Source: an uncultured Pseudomonadota bacterium (lineage in GTDB: Bacteria; Pseudomonadota; Gammaproteobacteria; Steroidobacterales; Steroidobacteraceae). Taken from it: 64,000 bases of DNA. A program made the position numbers and the translations under genes. This document shows positions 1-8,481 of the stretch, piece after piece. The notes beneath the pieces are model-generated. The model made no database searches. It saw only the letters and a list, made by a program, of their open reading frames with translations, and was not told the origin of the DNA. Location: NCBI GenBank assembly GCA_903862885.1, contig CAIOZU010000035.1, forward strand, positions 1 to 64,000. The letters are read 5' to 3'. Numbering within the stretch: position 1 is the stretch's first letter; each line of letters begins with the position of its first letter.

Positions 1-154
1 AGGCCGCATAGCGCACTGGGCTATAGGCCACCCGCACCTGAGACGACGGTGGTGCGTTTGACGACAGTGAAGAAAATAAGCGAGACTCAGATCGCTGCGT
101 AACAGACATCAGAGCTGGACCAGTTAAAGCAGGTCGGTCAACGATACCCTGCGA

Positions 155-856
155 GTGCTGACGGAATGGACTGATCGTGTGCGGCATCAGTATGCCGCCG
201 TCGAATTCGATGCAACTCCCGCACCCGTCGCTGTAGAGATCTATCCTGCCACGGATTGGAATGCAACCCGCTTCGCGGTCTTGGGAGAGATACGCAACCG
301 TAGCCTGCAAAAGACACTAGAAAACCACTGCGACTATTACTTCGTGGCGGATGTCGATAACTTCATAGCCCCGCATACCCTGCGCGAGTTGGTTACGTTA
401 AGCCTGCCCATTGTGGCGCCCCTACTTCGACATGTAGACATAAATCATCCCTACTCGAACTATCATGCTGATATAGATGATAATGGCTACTATCAGAGTT
501 GCGATACATACACTGAACTTCTACACCAAAAACTCTGTGGCGTCGTTGAAGCGCCTGTTGTGCATTGCACCTACTTAGTCCGCGCTGATGTGATTCCTAC
601 ACTCAACTATTTAGATACCACCGAAAGACACGAGTATGTAATATTTTCACACTGTGCACGGACACATAAAATTCCACAGTATTTAGATAATCGCCGCGCA
701 TACGGCTACATTGCATTTAGCTCAAATGACACAGAAGAGGAAATTCGTCAGGTTAATTTGGCACGCGACCAATTACAGAAAAAGAACCTTGTCCCGCCAG
801 CACTTTTAAGTGCATTCGTTTCGCCACATCAGCAATACCCAAATTTAATTACCTAA
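155..856 (+). CDS. Collagen-galactosyltransferase-like glycosyltransferase domain, 5' truncated
   Basis: The 233-residue product resembles the N-terminal glycosyltransferase domain of animal procollagen galactosyltransferases (COLGALT/GLT25D) and the related PLOD glycosyltransferase domain. It shows a DxD-type metal motif in VADVDNF (about residue 65), then TLRELV, PIVAPLL, YSNYHADID, GYY, a VVHCTYLVR strand and a NRRAYGYI tail, in the same order as I recall for COLGALT1. Expected role: transfer of a sugar from a nucleotide-sugar donor; donor and acceptor unknown. The GTG at 155 is the first usable start, but recognisable coding (NDTLRVLTEW) runs upstream to about 140 and stops at a TAA at 125-127, so the 5' end is probably lost. 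It ends at TAA 854-856, and the same frame continues without shift into the next glycosyltransferase. Base composition is visibly AT-richer than the rest of the window, suggesting transfer. Probably a decaying gene. Confidence 0.6.
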   Translation: MLTEWTDRVRHQYAAVEFDATPAPVAVEIYPATDWNATRFAVLGEIRNRSLQKTLENHCDYYFVADVDNFIAPHTLRELVTLSLPIVAPLLRHVDINHPYSNYHADIDDNGYYQSCDTYTELLHQKLCGVVEAPVVHCTYLVRADVIPTLNYLDTTERHEYVIFSHCARTHKIPQYLDNRRAYGYIAFSSNDTEEEIRQVNLARDQLQKKNLVPPALLSAFVSPHQQYPNLIT

Positions 857-925
857 ACGACAACCAGCCCTCACGTACCGCACACATCAGACCAGAAAGT
901 CGCACGCGTTTCCTCGAAAACGCTT

Positions 926-1840
926 GTGGTATCACCACAGGGAGGCCTCGGCAACCGCCTACGCGCCATCGCTGGTGCCATGGTTCTTGCGCAACAAACG
1001 GGACGGACCTGCTATCACGCATGGCGCCGTATAGTTCCAAACGATAGCCGGTCGTACGTCAGAGAGCTTCAGGTCCTTGGCTACGATGTTTTCTTTGAGG
1101 ACAGCGAACACTTATCGGCCGCCACGGCTGACTCAGTACCCGTCATCGACGTGTGCTTCAGCGAATGGCTGCCTGGTGACGGGTGGTACGCTGTGCAGAG
1201 CGATGCTCAGCGTGATTGGGGCGTGGTCCCGTTTGCCATGCGCTACAACAACCCGGCAGACGCAGTGGCTCAATCCCGAGCTGAGGTCGTGGCAATTGAG
1301 TCAAGCCATGCAGCACGCCTAAGCGCTGCGAATCGCGGATACGACACGGATTCTATGTGGGATACGGCGATCAGTGCGGCGTATGCTCAGCTTTTACCCC
1401 GCCGCCTGTATTGCCGAGTAAGCGACTCAGTTCCCGAGTGTGATATCTGCTTTCATGTTCGTCGCGGCGATATCCTTGAGTATTTTCCAGAGAGCCGACA
1501 GTCGATCGAGGCTATTAGCAGTTGAGCAATCGAGGTTGGCGCGGGTTACACAGTCTGCGTTTTGAGTGATGACGCCGCTACTCGCACGAGCCTTGCTGAA
1601 GCACTGGCAAAAGCGGGCATCAGCGTTGTTAATTGCCACGCATTAGGCTTGGGTAACTTTGGCACACAAGAGCGAGCATTCATCGAGTTTCTTGATATGG
1701 CGCGGCGCTGCCGCCTGATCACGGGCACGCCCGCATCAAGCTTTGCTTTTGAGGCCTCTCGTTTCGGCCAACGACCCTATTTCCGTAACCTTGACTCGCC
1801 AACCAAAATCAGGGCTGCGTTACAAATGGTCTCATTTTGA
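926..1840 (+). pseudogene. Fucosyltransferase-like gene broken by one in-frame TGA
   Basis: The reading frame carries PQGGLGNRLRAIAGA, the GDP-binding GGxGNRLR signature of GT11/GT23/O-fucosyltransferase-type enzymes, and later FHVRRGDI, the second conserved HxRRGD motif. The frame is interrupted at 1523-1525 by TGA. Beyond it, with no shift, the protein continues as AIEVGAGYTVCVLSDD, the expected strand-plus-SDD region, and ends with ITGTPASSFAFEASRFG, the usual acceptor-side SxxS/SF element. Conserved sequence on both sides of a single stop argues for a recent nonsense mutation, or less likely a readthrough event or sequencing error. The family start is unclear: GTG at 926 falls inside the first beta strand, and the frame is open back to the TAA at 854-856 of the upstream glycosyltransferase. 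Inferred role: glycan or O-antigen fucosylation, now likely inactive. Confidence 0.65.
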
Positions 1841-1930
1841 TAATCTATGCTCATGGGCTTTACAAGCAAAGACTCAGTTAAGAAAGAGTCTGCATAAACC
1901 GGTAGCCGCCTAAACCCCACGCACATGATC

Positions 1931-2036
1931 GTGAACACCGTGCCGCCGATACCCACACAGTGTTCATGTTTCAGTGGAATCTTGCTGATCTTGCCGTGGA
2001 ATTGCTGTTCACGTTCCCATGGAATCCCTGTTCACC
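1931..2036. repeat. IS21-like terminal repeat remnant
   Basis: Three TGGAAT boxes (1975-1980, 1997-2002, 2020-2025) alternate with TGTTCA boxes (1961-1966, 2006-2011, 2029-2034), plus an inverted GTGAACACC at 1931-1939. Multiple short subterminal repeats of a GGAAT...TGTTCAC type are what I associate with ends of IS21-family elements. No intact istA or istB is next to it, so this is a decayed end. Confidence 0.45.
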
Positions 2037-2165
2037 ACCACGTGGCATCCGCACGAGTGCGTTAATCGGGTTGTGACTGAAGCGATTAAGGCTCACAAAC
2101 TCATTGATATCAAGACAAAGCCCACACATCCGGCGTCCAGTGGCATCGTTGAGCGTTTCAAATGA
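2019..2165 (+). pseudogene. DDE transposase C-terminal fragment
   Basis: A 48-codon open stretch from ATG 2019 to TGA 2163-2165 contains IDIKTKPTHPASSGIVERF. This closely matches the catalytic-Glu region (KPxxPxxNGxVERF, with E as third acidic residue) of IS3/IS481-type rve integrase cores. Everything upstream of that motif in a full transposase is missing, and the fragment ends abruptly after it. It abuts the IS21-like end repeats and lies about 125 bp from tRNA-Lys, so it marks this stretch as an old insertion scar. Confidence 0.55.
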
Positions 2166-2290
2166 ACTCGCACGAGCACGCGCTACGTATCCAACGGAGG
2201 GGCACATGATTGCCGACGAATCTATGCGCTTGCCAAGGCCAAGATTAAGTAACGAGCCTAGCCTTAAAACAACACGAGTGCTTGATTGGA

Positions 2291-2365
2291 TGGTGGGCCG
2301 TGATGGGTTCGAACCATCGACCAATTGGTTAAAAGCCAACTGCTCTACCACTGAGCTAACGGCCC
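2291..2365 (-). tRNA. tRNA-Lys(UUU)
   Basis: The reverse complement folds as a full cloverleaf. The acceptor GGGCCGT pairs with ACGGCCC, the D arm is GCTC/GAGC, the anticodon stem is GTTGG/CCAAT with loop CTTTTAA (anticodon TTT), and the T loop is TTCGAAC. Discriminator A and an encoded CCA end are present. It lies downstream of queC on the same strand, at the edge of the decayed mobile region. Confidence 0.95.
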
Positions 2366-2453
2366 GATCGGGGACGCGAATTCTATCAGGGGTGAGCGCT
2401 CTATGCTGCACTCCGGCTGAATAAATCAGCCCGGCGTGCCCACCGCCGCTTCC

Positions 2454-3164
2454 TCACACAAGCGATCGATAGCGGGTGGGATCGGCAACACCTGCCGCCA
2501 CAAACCCCGCCTGGCGCAGCCGGCAGGAGTCACACACGCCGCACGCAGCGCCTTGCTCATCGGCTTGGTAGCAGGACACGGTTAGCCCGTAATCGAGCCC
2601 AAGAGCGAGCCCGCAGCGGATGATCTCAGCCTTAGACAGGGTCATCAGGGGTGATTGGATGGTCAGCCGCCCCCCCTCCACACCCGCCCGGGTGGCAAGC
2701 CGTGCCACCCGCTCAAAGGCGGCAATGAACTCAGGTCGACAATCCGGGTAGCCTGAGTAGTCGACTGCATTCACCCCAACGTGAATCTCCGTGGCACCCA
2801 GCACCTCCGCCCAACCTAAGGCAAAGGCCAAAAAGATCGTGTTGCGGGCCGGCACATAAGTGATCGGAATACCCGCCGTCGGCGCAGTCGGCACATCGAT
2901 GGAATGGTCCGTGAGCGCTGAACCGCCGATTCCGCCTAAATCAATCCGCAGGGTGCGATGTTCAATCGCCCCGAGCTGATGCGCTAGGGTCGCTGCCGCT
3001 AAAAGCTCCACTCGATGGCGTTGGCCGTAGTCGAAGCTCAAGGCATAACAATCTCGTCCCGCGGCTTTCGCCATGGCCAGCACGGTGCTGGAATCGAGCC
3101 CCCCCGATACCAACACCACAGCCTTCACTGGCGCACGTCGTGGCTCATTCGATGGCTTAGTCAT
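2454..3164 (-). CDS. queC: 7-cyano-7-deazaguanine synthase
   Basis: QueC converts 7-carboxy-7-deazaguanine plus ammonia and ATP to preQ0, a cytosolic step of queuosine tRNA modification. The 236-residue protein has the PP-loop [10 protein letters not shown] near residue 19, the YVPARNT motif, [15 protein letters not shown], and the C-terminal zinc cluster with Cys in [12 protein letters not shown]. Length is typical for the family. Its start overlaps the end of queE by 4 bp, so the two are translationally coupled; tRNA-Lys lies downstream. Confidence 0.96.
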   Translation of the reverse strand: MTKPSNEPRRAPVKAVVLVSGGLDSSTVLAMAKAAGRDCYALSFDYGQRHRVELLAAATLAHQLGAIEHRTLRIDLGGIGGSALTDHSIDVPTAPTAGIPITYVPARNTIFLAFALGWAEVLGATEIHVGVNAVDYSGYPDCRPEFIAAFERVARLATRAGVEGGRLTIQSPLMTLSKAEIIRCGLALGLDYGLTVSCYQADEQGAACGVCDSCRLRQAGFVAAGVADPTRYRSLV

Positions 3165-3853
3165 CGCCCAGGGACCTCACCCCATAAGAGTTTATGCAAC
3201 TGCATCTGAAAGCGAATCGTGAGCCGATCGTTTAGCATCCACTCAGCCAAGTCTTTGGGCGGCAGATCCTGAAAGCTCGGACTAAATAGCACCTGTGATT
3301 TTTCCTCTAGGCCGTGTGCCCGCACAAAAGCCTTACTCCACTCGTAGTCATCCCGACCCATGATCACAAACTTAACCAAATCAGTGGCACGCAGACTGGT
3401 CAGATTCGGTAGGAAATTGCGGGATTCTTCTTTGGAACCTGGGGTTTTGACATCGATCACACGCACCACCCGCGCATCGATGTCACGCGCATCGAGTGCC
3501 CCGCTGGTCTCAATGGAGACCCGGTAGCGCGCATCGCACAAACGCGACAGCAAGGTGTGCACATTCGGTTGCGCTAAGGGCTCACCGCCGGTCACACAGA
3601 CGGTCGGAATCCCAAAGGCGCGCACCTGCGACATTGTCTCGTCCATGGAATGCCACGTGCCACCATGAAAGGCATAAGCCGTATCGCAATAGACGCAGCG
3701 CAGGGGGCAGCCGGTGAGCCGAATGAACACGGTGGGCACACCGACCGTGTCGGCCTCACCTTGTAGGGAATGAAAGATCTCAGTGAGGCGGAGTCGTTCG
3801 GAAACCGGGATGTCATCCCGCGGTCGCGGGATGGACTCAGTGATGGTCGGCAT
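3161..3853 (-). CDS. queE: 7-carboxy-7-deazaguanine synthase
   Basis: A radical-SAM enzyme that contracts the ring of 6-carboxytetrahydropterin to 7-carboxy-7-deazaguanine, directly upstream of QueC in the pathway and in the operon. Visible features: FHSLQGEAD and [16 protein letters not shown] near the N terminus, the Cx3Cx2C iron-sulfur motif [12 protein letters not shown], and VCVTGGEPL as the GGE SAM-binding motif. The 230-residue length is normal. The start (MPTITESI) overlaps the 3' end of cpoB by 17 bp, linking queuosine genes to the Tol-Pal operon. No queD or folE is present in the window. Confidence 0.95.
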   Translation of the reverse strand: MPTITESIPRPRDDIPVSERLRLTEIFHSLQGEADTVGVPTVFIRLTGCPLRCVYCDTAYAFHGGTWHSMDETMSQVRAFGIPTVCVTGGEPLAQPNVHTLLSRLCDARYRVSIETSGALDARDIDARVVRVIDVKTPGSKEESRNFLPNLTSLRATDLVKFVIMGRDDYEWSKAFVRAHGLEEKSQVLFSPSFQDLPPKDLAEWMLNDRLTIRFQMQLHKLLWGEVPGR

Positions 3854-4562
3854 CCAGTTTCTTCAGGCGCGTGCGCGCTTCAGCGGCGACCGACGAATCA
3901 CTATAGGTCTTCACAATCCGCGCAAAGGCCGCTCGCGCCTCTTTGAATCGTTTTTGCTCTGTCTGTGACTTGCCAATCATTAACAGCGCATCCGGAACTT
4001 TCTTAGAGTCTGGATGATCAGCAATCAGGCGCGCAAAGGCGGCGACCGCCTCTGGCAATTTACCCTCTGAGTAGTAACTTTCACCCAGCCAGTACTTGGC
4101 ATTATCCAAAAGGGCACTTTGCGGATAGGCACTGATAAAGGCCTTTAATGCACCCTCTGCCCCGGCAAAGTCATGTTTCTTTAACAGATCAAGCGCTGCC
4201 TGATAGACATCGTGATCGCCCACCACCGGGCTTTGTGGGGCCGTTGGGGCGACCGCCTCCGGTCTGGCCTCGAGGGCTTTTAGGCGGCTCTCTAAATCAC
4301 TGTAGAGGTTGCGGGTCTCAGCGGCCTTGGTCTGAGTACCGTGCTGCCCCTCTTCCACCTCGCCCTGCAGGCGTCGCACGCTCGCTTGGGTCGCATCCAA
4401 CTGTCGCTGCATCGCCAAGAGCGCTTCGTTTTGATGCTCTAGACGCTCGACACGCGCCTCCACCGCCACCGCTTTCACATAGGCGGGTTCGTCCTCGGGC
4501 CGCGTGGTGCTGCAAGCTGCCAGCACCGACGCCCCCAAGAGCACTACGCAGAGGCGATGCAT
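3837..4562 (-). CDS. cpoB: Cell division coordinator CpoB/YbgF, predicted lipoprotein form
   Basis: CpoB is the periplasmic Tol-Pal partner that couples outer-membrane constriction to peptidoglycan synthesis. I start it at ATG 4562, 7 bp after pal, giving 241 residues; the longer reading runs into pal. The N terminus is a short signal with lipobox VLAAC (Cys17), so this copy looks lipid-anchored rather than freely periplasmic as in E. coli. Then come a coiled-coil (residues about 35-100, RVERLEHQNEALLAMQRQLD) and three TPR-like repeats (DVYQAALDLLKKHDFAGAE, AKYWLGESYYSEGKLPEAV, ALLMIGKSQTEQKRFKEA). It is last in the tol-pal run and overlaps queE. Confidence 0.92.
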   Translation of the reverse strand: MHRLCVVLLGASVLAACSTTRPEDEPAYVKAVAVEARVERLEHQNEALLAMQRQLDATQASVRRLQGEVEEGQHGTQTKAAETRNLYSDLESRLKALEARPEAVAPTAPQSPVVGDHDVYQAALDLLKKHDFAGAEGALKAFISAYPQSALLDNAKYWLGESYYSEGKLPEAVAAFARLIADHPDSKKVPDALLMIGKSQTEQKRFKEARAAFARIVKTYSDSSVAAEARTRLKKLDADHH

Positions 4563-4569
4563 CCTAGAC

Positions 4570-5100
4570 TCAGCGACCGCCGTCAACGATCTCAACGCGC
4601 CGATTCTGTGACCACGCGGCTTCGTTATGACCCTCGGCCATCGGCCGCTCGGAACCAAAGCTCACGGTCGCCAACTGCGCTTCGGTGGCGCCTTCCAACA
4701 ACAGGGCCCGCTTCACGGCCTGCGCACGACGCTCACCCAATCCAATGTTGTACTCGGCCGAACCGCGTTCATCGGTATGCCCTTCCAAGCGCAGCTTCAA
4801 GCCACGATCGGCCGCCAAGCGGCGCGCCTGCGCACCGATCACGGAGGTATATTCGGGTTTGATCAACGAGCTGTCGTAATCAAAATGGATGATCGCTTGA
4901 ATTTTGACGCTATCCCCGGTGGTGGCATTTGCCTCCGCCACACCCTTACCCACGCCACTGTAGCCGCGACCCGCCGTGTCGGTGGTGGCAGCGACGCTGT
5001 CGCCCTGCGTTGCATTAGGCACTGTGGTGGGCTTTTTTGGGCACCCCGCCAAAGCCGCACTGAGGGACACCAGCAAGAGAATTTTAAGAGCACGGGTCAT
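4570..5100 (-). CDS. pal: Peptidoglycan-associated lipoprotein Pal
   Basis: An outer-membrane lipoprotein that binds peptidoglycan and TolB. The signal peptide ends in the lipobox LAGC (Cys20). A short flexible linker is followed by an OmpA-type domain with FDYDSSLIKPEY, the diaminopimelate-contacting LEGHTDERGS, YNIGLGERRA and a terminal NRRVEIV. A GGAG ribosome-binding site lies 7 bases before ATG 5100. The 176-residue length is usual. It sits between tolB and cpoB; the 101-bp gap to tolB holds a perfect 13-bp palindrome, so pal may have its own promoter or control. Confidence 0.96.
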   Translation of the reverse strand: MTRALKILLLVSLSAALAGCPKKPTTVPNATQGDSVAATTDTAGRGYSGVGKGVAEANATTGDSVKIQAIIHFDYDSSLIKPEYTSVIGAQARRLAADRGLKLRLEGHTDERGSAEYNIGLGERRAQAVKRALLLEGATEAQLATVSFGSERPMAEGHNEAAWSQNRRVEIVDGGR

Positions 5101-5145
5101 AAGGACACTCCACAGCCAAGAAATAAAGAGAACCGATCAGTCATA

Positions 5146-5158
5146 GGCACAGTGTGCC
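5146..5158. other. 13-bp perfect palindrome between tolB and pal
   Basis: GGCACA-G-TGTGCC forms a perfect dyad 46 bp before the pal start. It has no T tract, so it is not a clear terminator. It may be a regulator site or a processing hairpin; function unknown. Confidence 0.4.
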
Positions 5159-5201
5159 ATAGACACCCAACGCTCGCCTATCCGCTAGAGGCGGCGTCGA
5201 C

Positions 5202-6500
5202 TTATAAAATGGGCGACCATGCGGGTTCGCGGACATCCCCGGCGCGGGCGTTGATGCGAGTCGCCACACTGCCATCAATACTCACCGTGGCCAACACCGC
5301 CCGCCCCGCCTCGCGTGCGGAATAGATGACATTCTGGCCATTGGGAGCGAAGGACGGCGACACATCGAGCGACCCTTGCGACAGAATGCGCGATTGACCA
5401 CTGGCCAGATCGACTAGGGCAATCCGATAGCCGCCCCCGTCCTGGGTCACCACCGCCATAGACTTACCATCCACTGACAGCCGGGGTCTTGCGTTGTATG
5501 CGCCCTCAAAGGTGACCCGTTGCGCTTTCCCGCCCGCCAAGGGGATCCGATAGATCTGCGGGCGGCCGGAACGATCCGAGGTGAAATACAGGCTCTGCGC
5601 ATCCGCTGAGAAGCACGGTTCGGTATCGATCGCCGGGTCATCGGTGATACGCAATAAGGCGCGTGTGGCGAGATCCAGTACAAAGACGTCAAGGTTGCCA
5701 TCGGCTTGTGACAAGGTCAGTGCCAGCCGAGTGCCATCCGGTGACCATGCCGGGGCGCCATTGATCCCAGCGCGCCCTGACACCCGCTCCCGCTGACCAC
5801 TGGCCACGGTCTGCACATAGATAGCCGAATTTCGTCCTTCAAAGGACACGTAGGCTAAGCGTCCGCCATCCGGTGACCAGGTCGGTGACATGATCGGCTC
5901 CACTGAATCTAATATCACCTTGGCATTCTCTCCATCGGAGTCAGCCACCACCAACTTCCAATGCCGCGCGCTGAACGCGCCCTCCACGCTGACATAGGCA
6001 ATGCGGGTCGAAAAAGCGCCGGGGACCCCGACGATTTTTTCATAAATGAGATCCGCGGCGCGATGACCGGCGAGCCGCAAGCTACTGGCATTGGTCGGCA
6101 GTGAGTAACCCAACAAACGGCTACCGGTCATGCTGTTCACCACATCAAATTGCAACTCCAGCGCATCACCCTTCGCCACCAGACGACCCACCACCACATA
6201 ATCGGTCTTCAGCAGCCGCCACTGAGCCGCATCGACCGAGCCCACGCTGGTTGGCGTTTGCGGCTGCTCATCGCGGGAGAGCACCTGAAAGCGGCCACTA
6301 CGGGCAAGGTCTGCATCAATGACTGACGCCACATCGACCGGCAAGGGGCCTTGACCGGCAAAAGGCACGACCGCGATGGGAATGGTGCTGGTCATGCCAC
6401 GGGTGATTTGGATGGTGAGTGACGAATCGGCCGACGCCGTGGCGCTCGATAGACCGAGCCAAAGCACCGCCGTCATCCAACAAATACAGTGATTACGCAT
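5202..6500 (-). CDS. tolB: Tol-Pal system beta-propeller protein TolB
   Basis: A periplasmic protein linking TolA and Pal. I choose ATG 6500 (MRNHCICW) rather than the upstream TTG, giving 432 residues and an 8-bp overlap with tolA. A Sec signal peptide ends near ATASADSS. The N-terminal domain has IPIAVVPFAG and DLARSGRFQVL. The C-terminal six-bladed propeller shows repeated signatures such as SPTWSPDGGRLAYVSFE, PAWSPDGTRLALTLS, PCFSADAQSLYFTSD and PSFAPNGQNVIYS. Length and architecture are canonical. Confidence 0.96.
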   Translation of the reverse strand: MRNHCICWMTAVLWLGLSSATASADSSLTIQITRGMTSTIPIAVVPFAGQGPLPVDVASVIDADLARSGRFQVLSRDEQPQTPTSVGSVDAAQWRLLKTDYVVVGRLVAKGDALELQFDVVNSMTGSRLLGYSLPTNASSLRLAGHRAADLIYEKIVGVPGAFSTRIAYVSVEGAFSARHWKLVVADSDGENAKVILDSVEPIMSPTWSPDGGRLAYVSFEGRNSAIYVQTVASGQRERVSGRAGINGAPAWSPDGTRLALTLSQADGNLDVFVLDLATRALLRITDDPAIDTEPCFSADAQSLYFTSDRSGRPQIYRIPLAGGKAQRVTFEGAYNARPRLSVDGKSMAVVTQDGGGYRIALVDLASGQSRILSQGSLDVSPSFAPNGQNVIYSAREAGRAVLATVSIDGSVATRINARAGDVREPAWSPIL

Positions 6501-7335
6501 CAGGTGCAAATACCAGTTTTAAGTTCCGTTCAAACAAACTCGGGTCCGGCGGTGCGGGCAAGGGCGAGGCTTTAAACACCGCGACCGATATCGACTGCTG
6601 TACCGCCTCATCGGCGTTGCAGGGCCCAAACTTGACGGCCGTGACCGTCCCGCCGGGCACCTGAGTGACCCAGACCTCACACTTTAACCCAGCCTTGGCC
6701 GTCGGGGGGCGTGTCCAGGCCCGTTCTACCCGCGACTGAATCTCTGCCACATAGCGCGCCAACAAGCCCGCGTGCTCAACGCCCGCGCGCTTCTGCTCAC
6801 CGGCCAACTCGTTTGCCATCTGCGCCTCACGCGCTGCGCGACGCTCCGCCTCGGCGGCTTGATTCAGTTTTTGGGCAATCTCCTGCTCACGGCGCTTAGC
6901 ATCGGCCGCGGCCGCTTGTTTCTTCGCCGCCTCCTCCGCTTGCTTTTTGGAAGCCGCCACCTGTTGAGCGTCCGCGCTTACTTTGGCGGCTTGCTCGCGT
7001 TTCACGACACGGGGATCAGGCAGAGGCTTCGGCGGAGGTATCGGCTTCGGTGTCGGCTTCGGTGTCGGCGCGGCTTTAGGCTGCGCCTGCGTCGGCGCTA
7101 CCGGTGTAGCGGGTGCAGCCGGCGTGGGTGCGGGCGCTGCCTCCGGCGCGGGCGCACTGACCGGTGCCGCGCGGGCGGCAGCGGCTGGCACCAGATAGCC
7201 CTCCATGGTCGCCGGCATCACCACGGTGGGTGGGCGACTGAAGCGGCCGATCCCCCACAGCAAAGCCACGACGACGCCGTGTAAAAGGACCGATGCCAAC
7301 ACGACTCGGCCATGTTCCCGCCAAAAGCCCTGCAT
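6493..7335 (-). CDS. tolA: TolA
   Basis: An inner-membrane protein spanning the periplasm to contact TolB and Pal. The 280-residue product starts with a cytosolic stub and one membrane helix (VVLASVLLHGVVVALLWGIG). A proline/alanine-rich stretch (about 60-110) and a long Ala/Lys/Glu helix (about 110-190, KKQAEEAAKKQAAAAD) follow. The C-terminal TolA domain has YVAEIQSRVERAW, a Cys-containing LKCEVWVTQ, FGPCNADEAVQQSI and FKASPLPAPPDP. Its domain II is shorter than E. coli's (E. coli TolA is about 420 residues). It lies between tolR and tolB. Confidence 0.94.
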   Translation of the reverse strand: MQGFWREHGRVVLASVLLHGVVVALLWGIGRFSRPPTVVMPATMEGYLVPAAAARAAPVSAPAPEAAPAPTPAAPATPVAPTQAQPKAAPTPKPTPKPIPPPKPLPDPRVVKREQAAKVSADAQQVAASKKQAEEAAKKQAAAADAKRREQEIAQKLNQAAEAERRAAREAQMANELAGEQKRAGVEHAGLLARYVAEIQSRVERAWTRPPTAKAGLKCEVWVTQVPGGTVTAVKFGPCNADEAVQQSISVAVFKASPLPAPPDPSLFERNLKLVFAPDA

Positions 7336-7343
7336 CGGACGGC

Positions 7344-7790
7344 TCAGGACGGGGGCGCTTGTGTGGCGGGCAACGGATCGGTCACAAAGCCCACGCGCAC
7401 CGCACCGGCCTGCTGCAACAGCACCATCACATGCATCACTCGACCATAGGCAATACGTGCGTCGGCTTTCAGTAGCACCGGAGTCTCCGGGGTGCGCCCC
7501 AACACGCTGTGGATGCGACCCGATAGAGCCGCCTCGTCAATCGGTGCGCTCTTATGATCGCCTAAGTTTAAAAACAGTCGCCCTTGACTGTCGAGGGCGA
7601 CGATCAACGGCTCTTGCTTCGGATCCGGCAAGGGAGCCGCCCCCGCCTTCGGCAAGTCCACCTGCACGCCTTGCGTCAACAAGGGCGCGGTGACCATAAA
7701 AATAATCAACAGCACCAACATCACGTCAATGTATGGCACGACGTTAATCTCGCCCATCAACCGCCGCTGACGCTTGCCTTCTGCAGCCAT
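7344..7790 (-). CDS. tolR: TolR
   Basis: Part of the TolQ-TolR proton-motive-force motor. The 148-residue protein has a short cytosolic N terminus, then the single ExbD/TolR helix INVVPYIDVMLVLLIIFMVT carrying the functional Asp in YIDVMLVLL, and a periplasmic domain. The start codon directly abuts the tolQ stop codon, fitting coupled translation and fixed stoichiometry with TolQ. Confidence 0.95.
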   Translation of the reverse strand: MAAEGKRQRRLMGEINVVPYIDVMLVLLIIFMVTAPLLTQGVQVDLPKAGAAPLPDPKQEPLIVALDSQGRLFLNLGDHKSAPIDEAALSGRIHSVLGRTPETPVLLKADARIAYGRVMHVMVLLQQAGAVRVGFVTDPLPATQAPPS

Positions 7791-8468
7791 TTAAACGACC
7801 CGTGTCGCCGCGTGGCGCTGCAAGATGGTGGAGAACTCCTCCATGAAGGTATCAAAACGCAGCTCCAAACGGCTCACCTGATCAGAGAAGCGATTAAACG
7901 CCACCACCGCAGGGATCGCCGCAAAAAGACCAATCGCCGTGGCAATGAGTGCCTCGGAGATCCCCGGCGCCACCATCTGCAAGGTCGCCTGCTGCACCGT
8001 GGCTAAACCATGGAAGGCATGCATGATGCCCCACACCGTCCCAAACAATCCCACATAGGGACTGATCGACCCAATCGTCGCCAACATCTCCAGATGCTGT
8101 TCAAGGCGATCGATCTCACGCAGCTGGGCCACTTTCATTGCCCGTCGACAGCCCTCCATCAACTGCGTGCCATCAATGCCCGCTTGCTTGTGTAAGCGGG
8201 TGAATTCACGAAAACCAAACTCAAAAATACTTTCGATGCCAGTCGTTTGTTTTTTCTCGGTCTCAATGCGTCGGTACAAACTGCTGAGATCACCCCCCGA
8301 CCAGAAGGCCCCTTCGAAGTCGTGGGCAGCCGCGCGCGTAGCGCGCAGTGCACCGCGCTTTTTTAGGATAATGGCCCATGAGGTGACACTCGCAGCCGCC
8401 AACACCAGCATGACCGCTTGCACCACCACACTCGCGTCTAGCAAGACTTTAAGAAACGACAGATCCAT
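7791..8468 (-). CDS. tolQ: TolQ
   Basis: The proton-channel subunit of the Tol motor in the inner membrane. The 225-residue protein has an N-terminal membrane helix (residues about 12-35), a large cytoplasmic loop with HLEMLATIGSISPYVGLFGTVWGIM, and two C-terminal helices including ISEALIATAIGLFAAIPAVVAFN, the MotA/TolQ/ExbB signature with the conserved Thr. It heads the tol genes, 13 bp after ybgC. Confidence 0.96.
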   Translation of the reverse strand: MDLSFLKVLLDASVVVQAVMLVLAAASVTSWAIILKKRGALRATRAAAHDFEGAFWSGGDLSSLYRRIETEKKQTTGIESIFEFGFREFTRLHKQAGIDGTQLMEGCRRAMKVAQLREIDRLEQHLEMLATIGSISPYVGLFGTVWGIMHAFHGLATVQQATLQMVAPGISEALIATAIGLFAAIPAVVAFNRFSDQVSRLELRFDTFMEEFSTILQRHAATRVV

Positions 8469-8481
8469 AGTCAGCGCATCC

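Noticed and set aside
1971-2411. 146-codon minus-strand open frame containing DRAVSSVVEQLAFNQLVDGSNPSRPT
   Set aside because: It is a translation across tRNA-Lys; this peptide is a well-known false gene product from tRNA loci.
6772-7284. 170-codon Arg/Leu-rich frame antisense to tolA
   Set aside because: It is a shadow of the Ala/Lys-rich tolA coding sequence with no family motifs.
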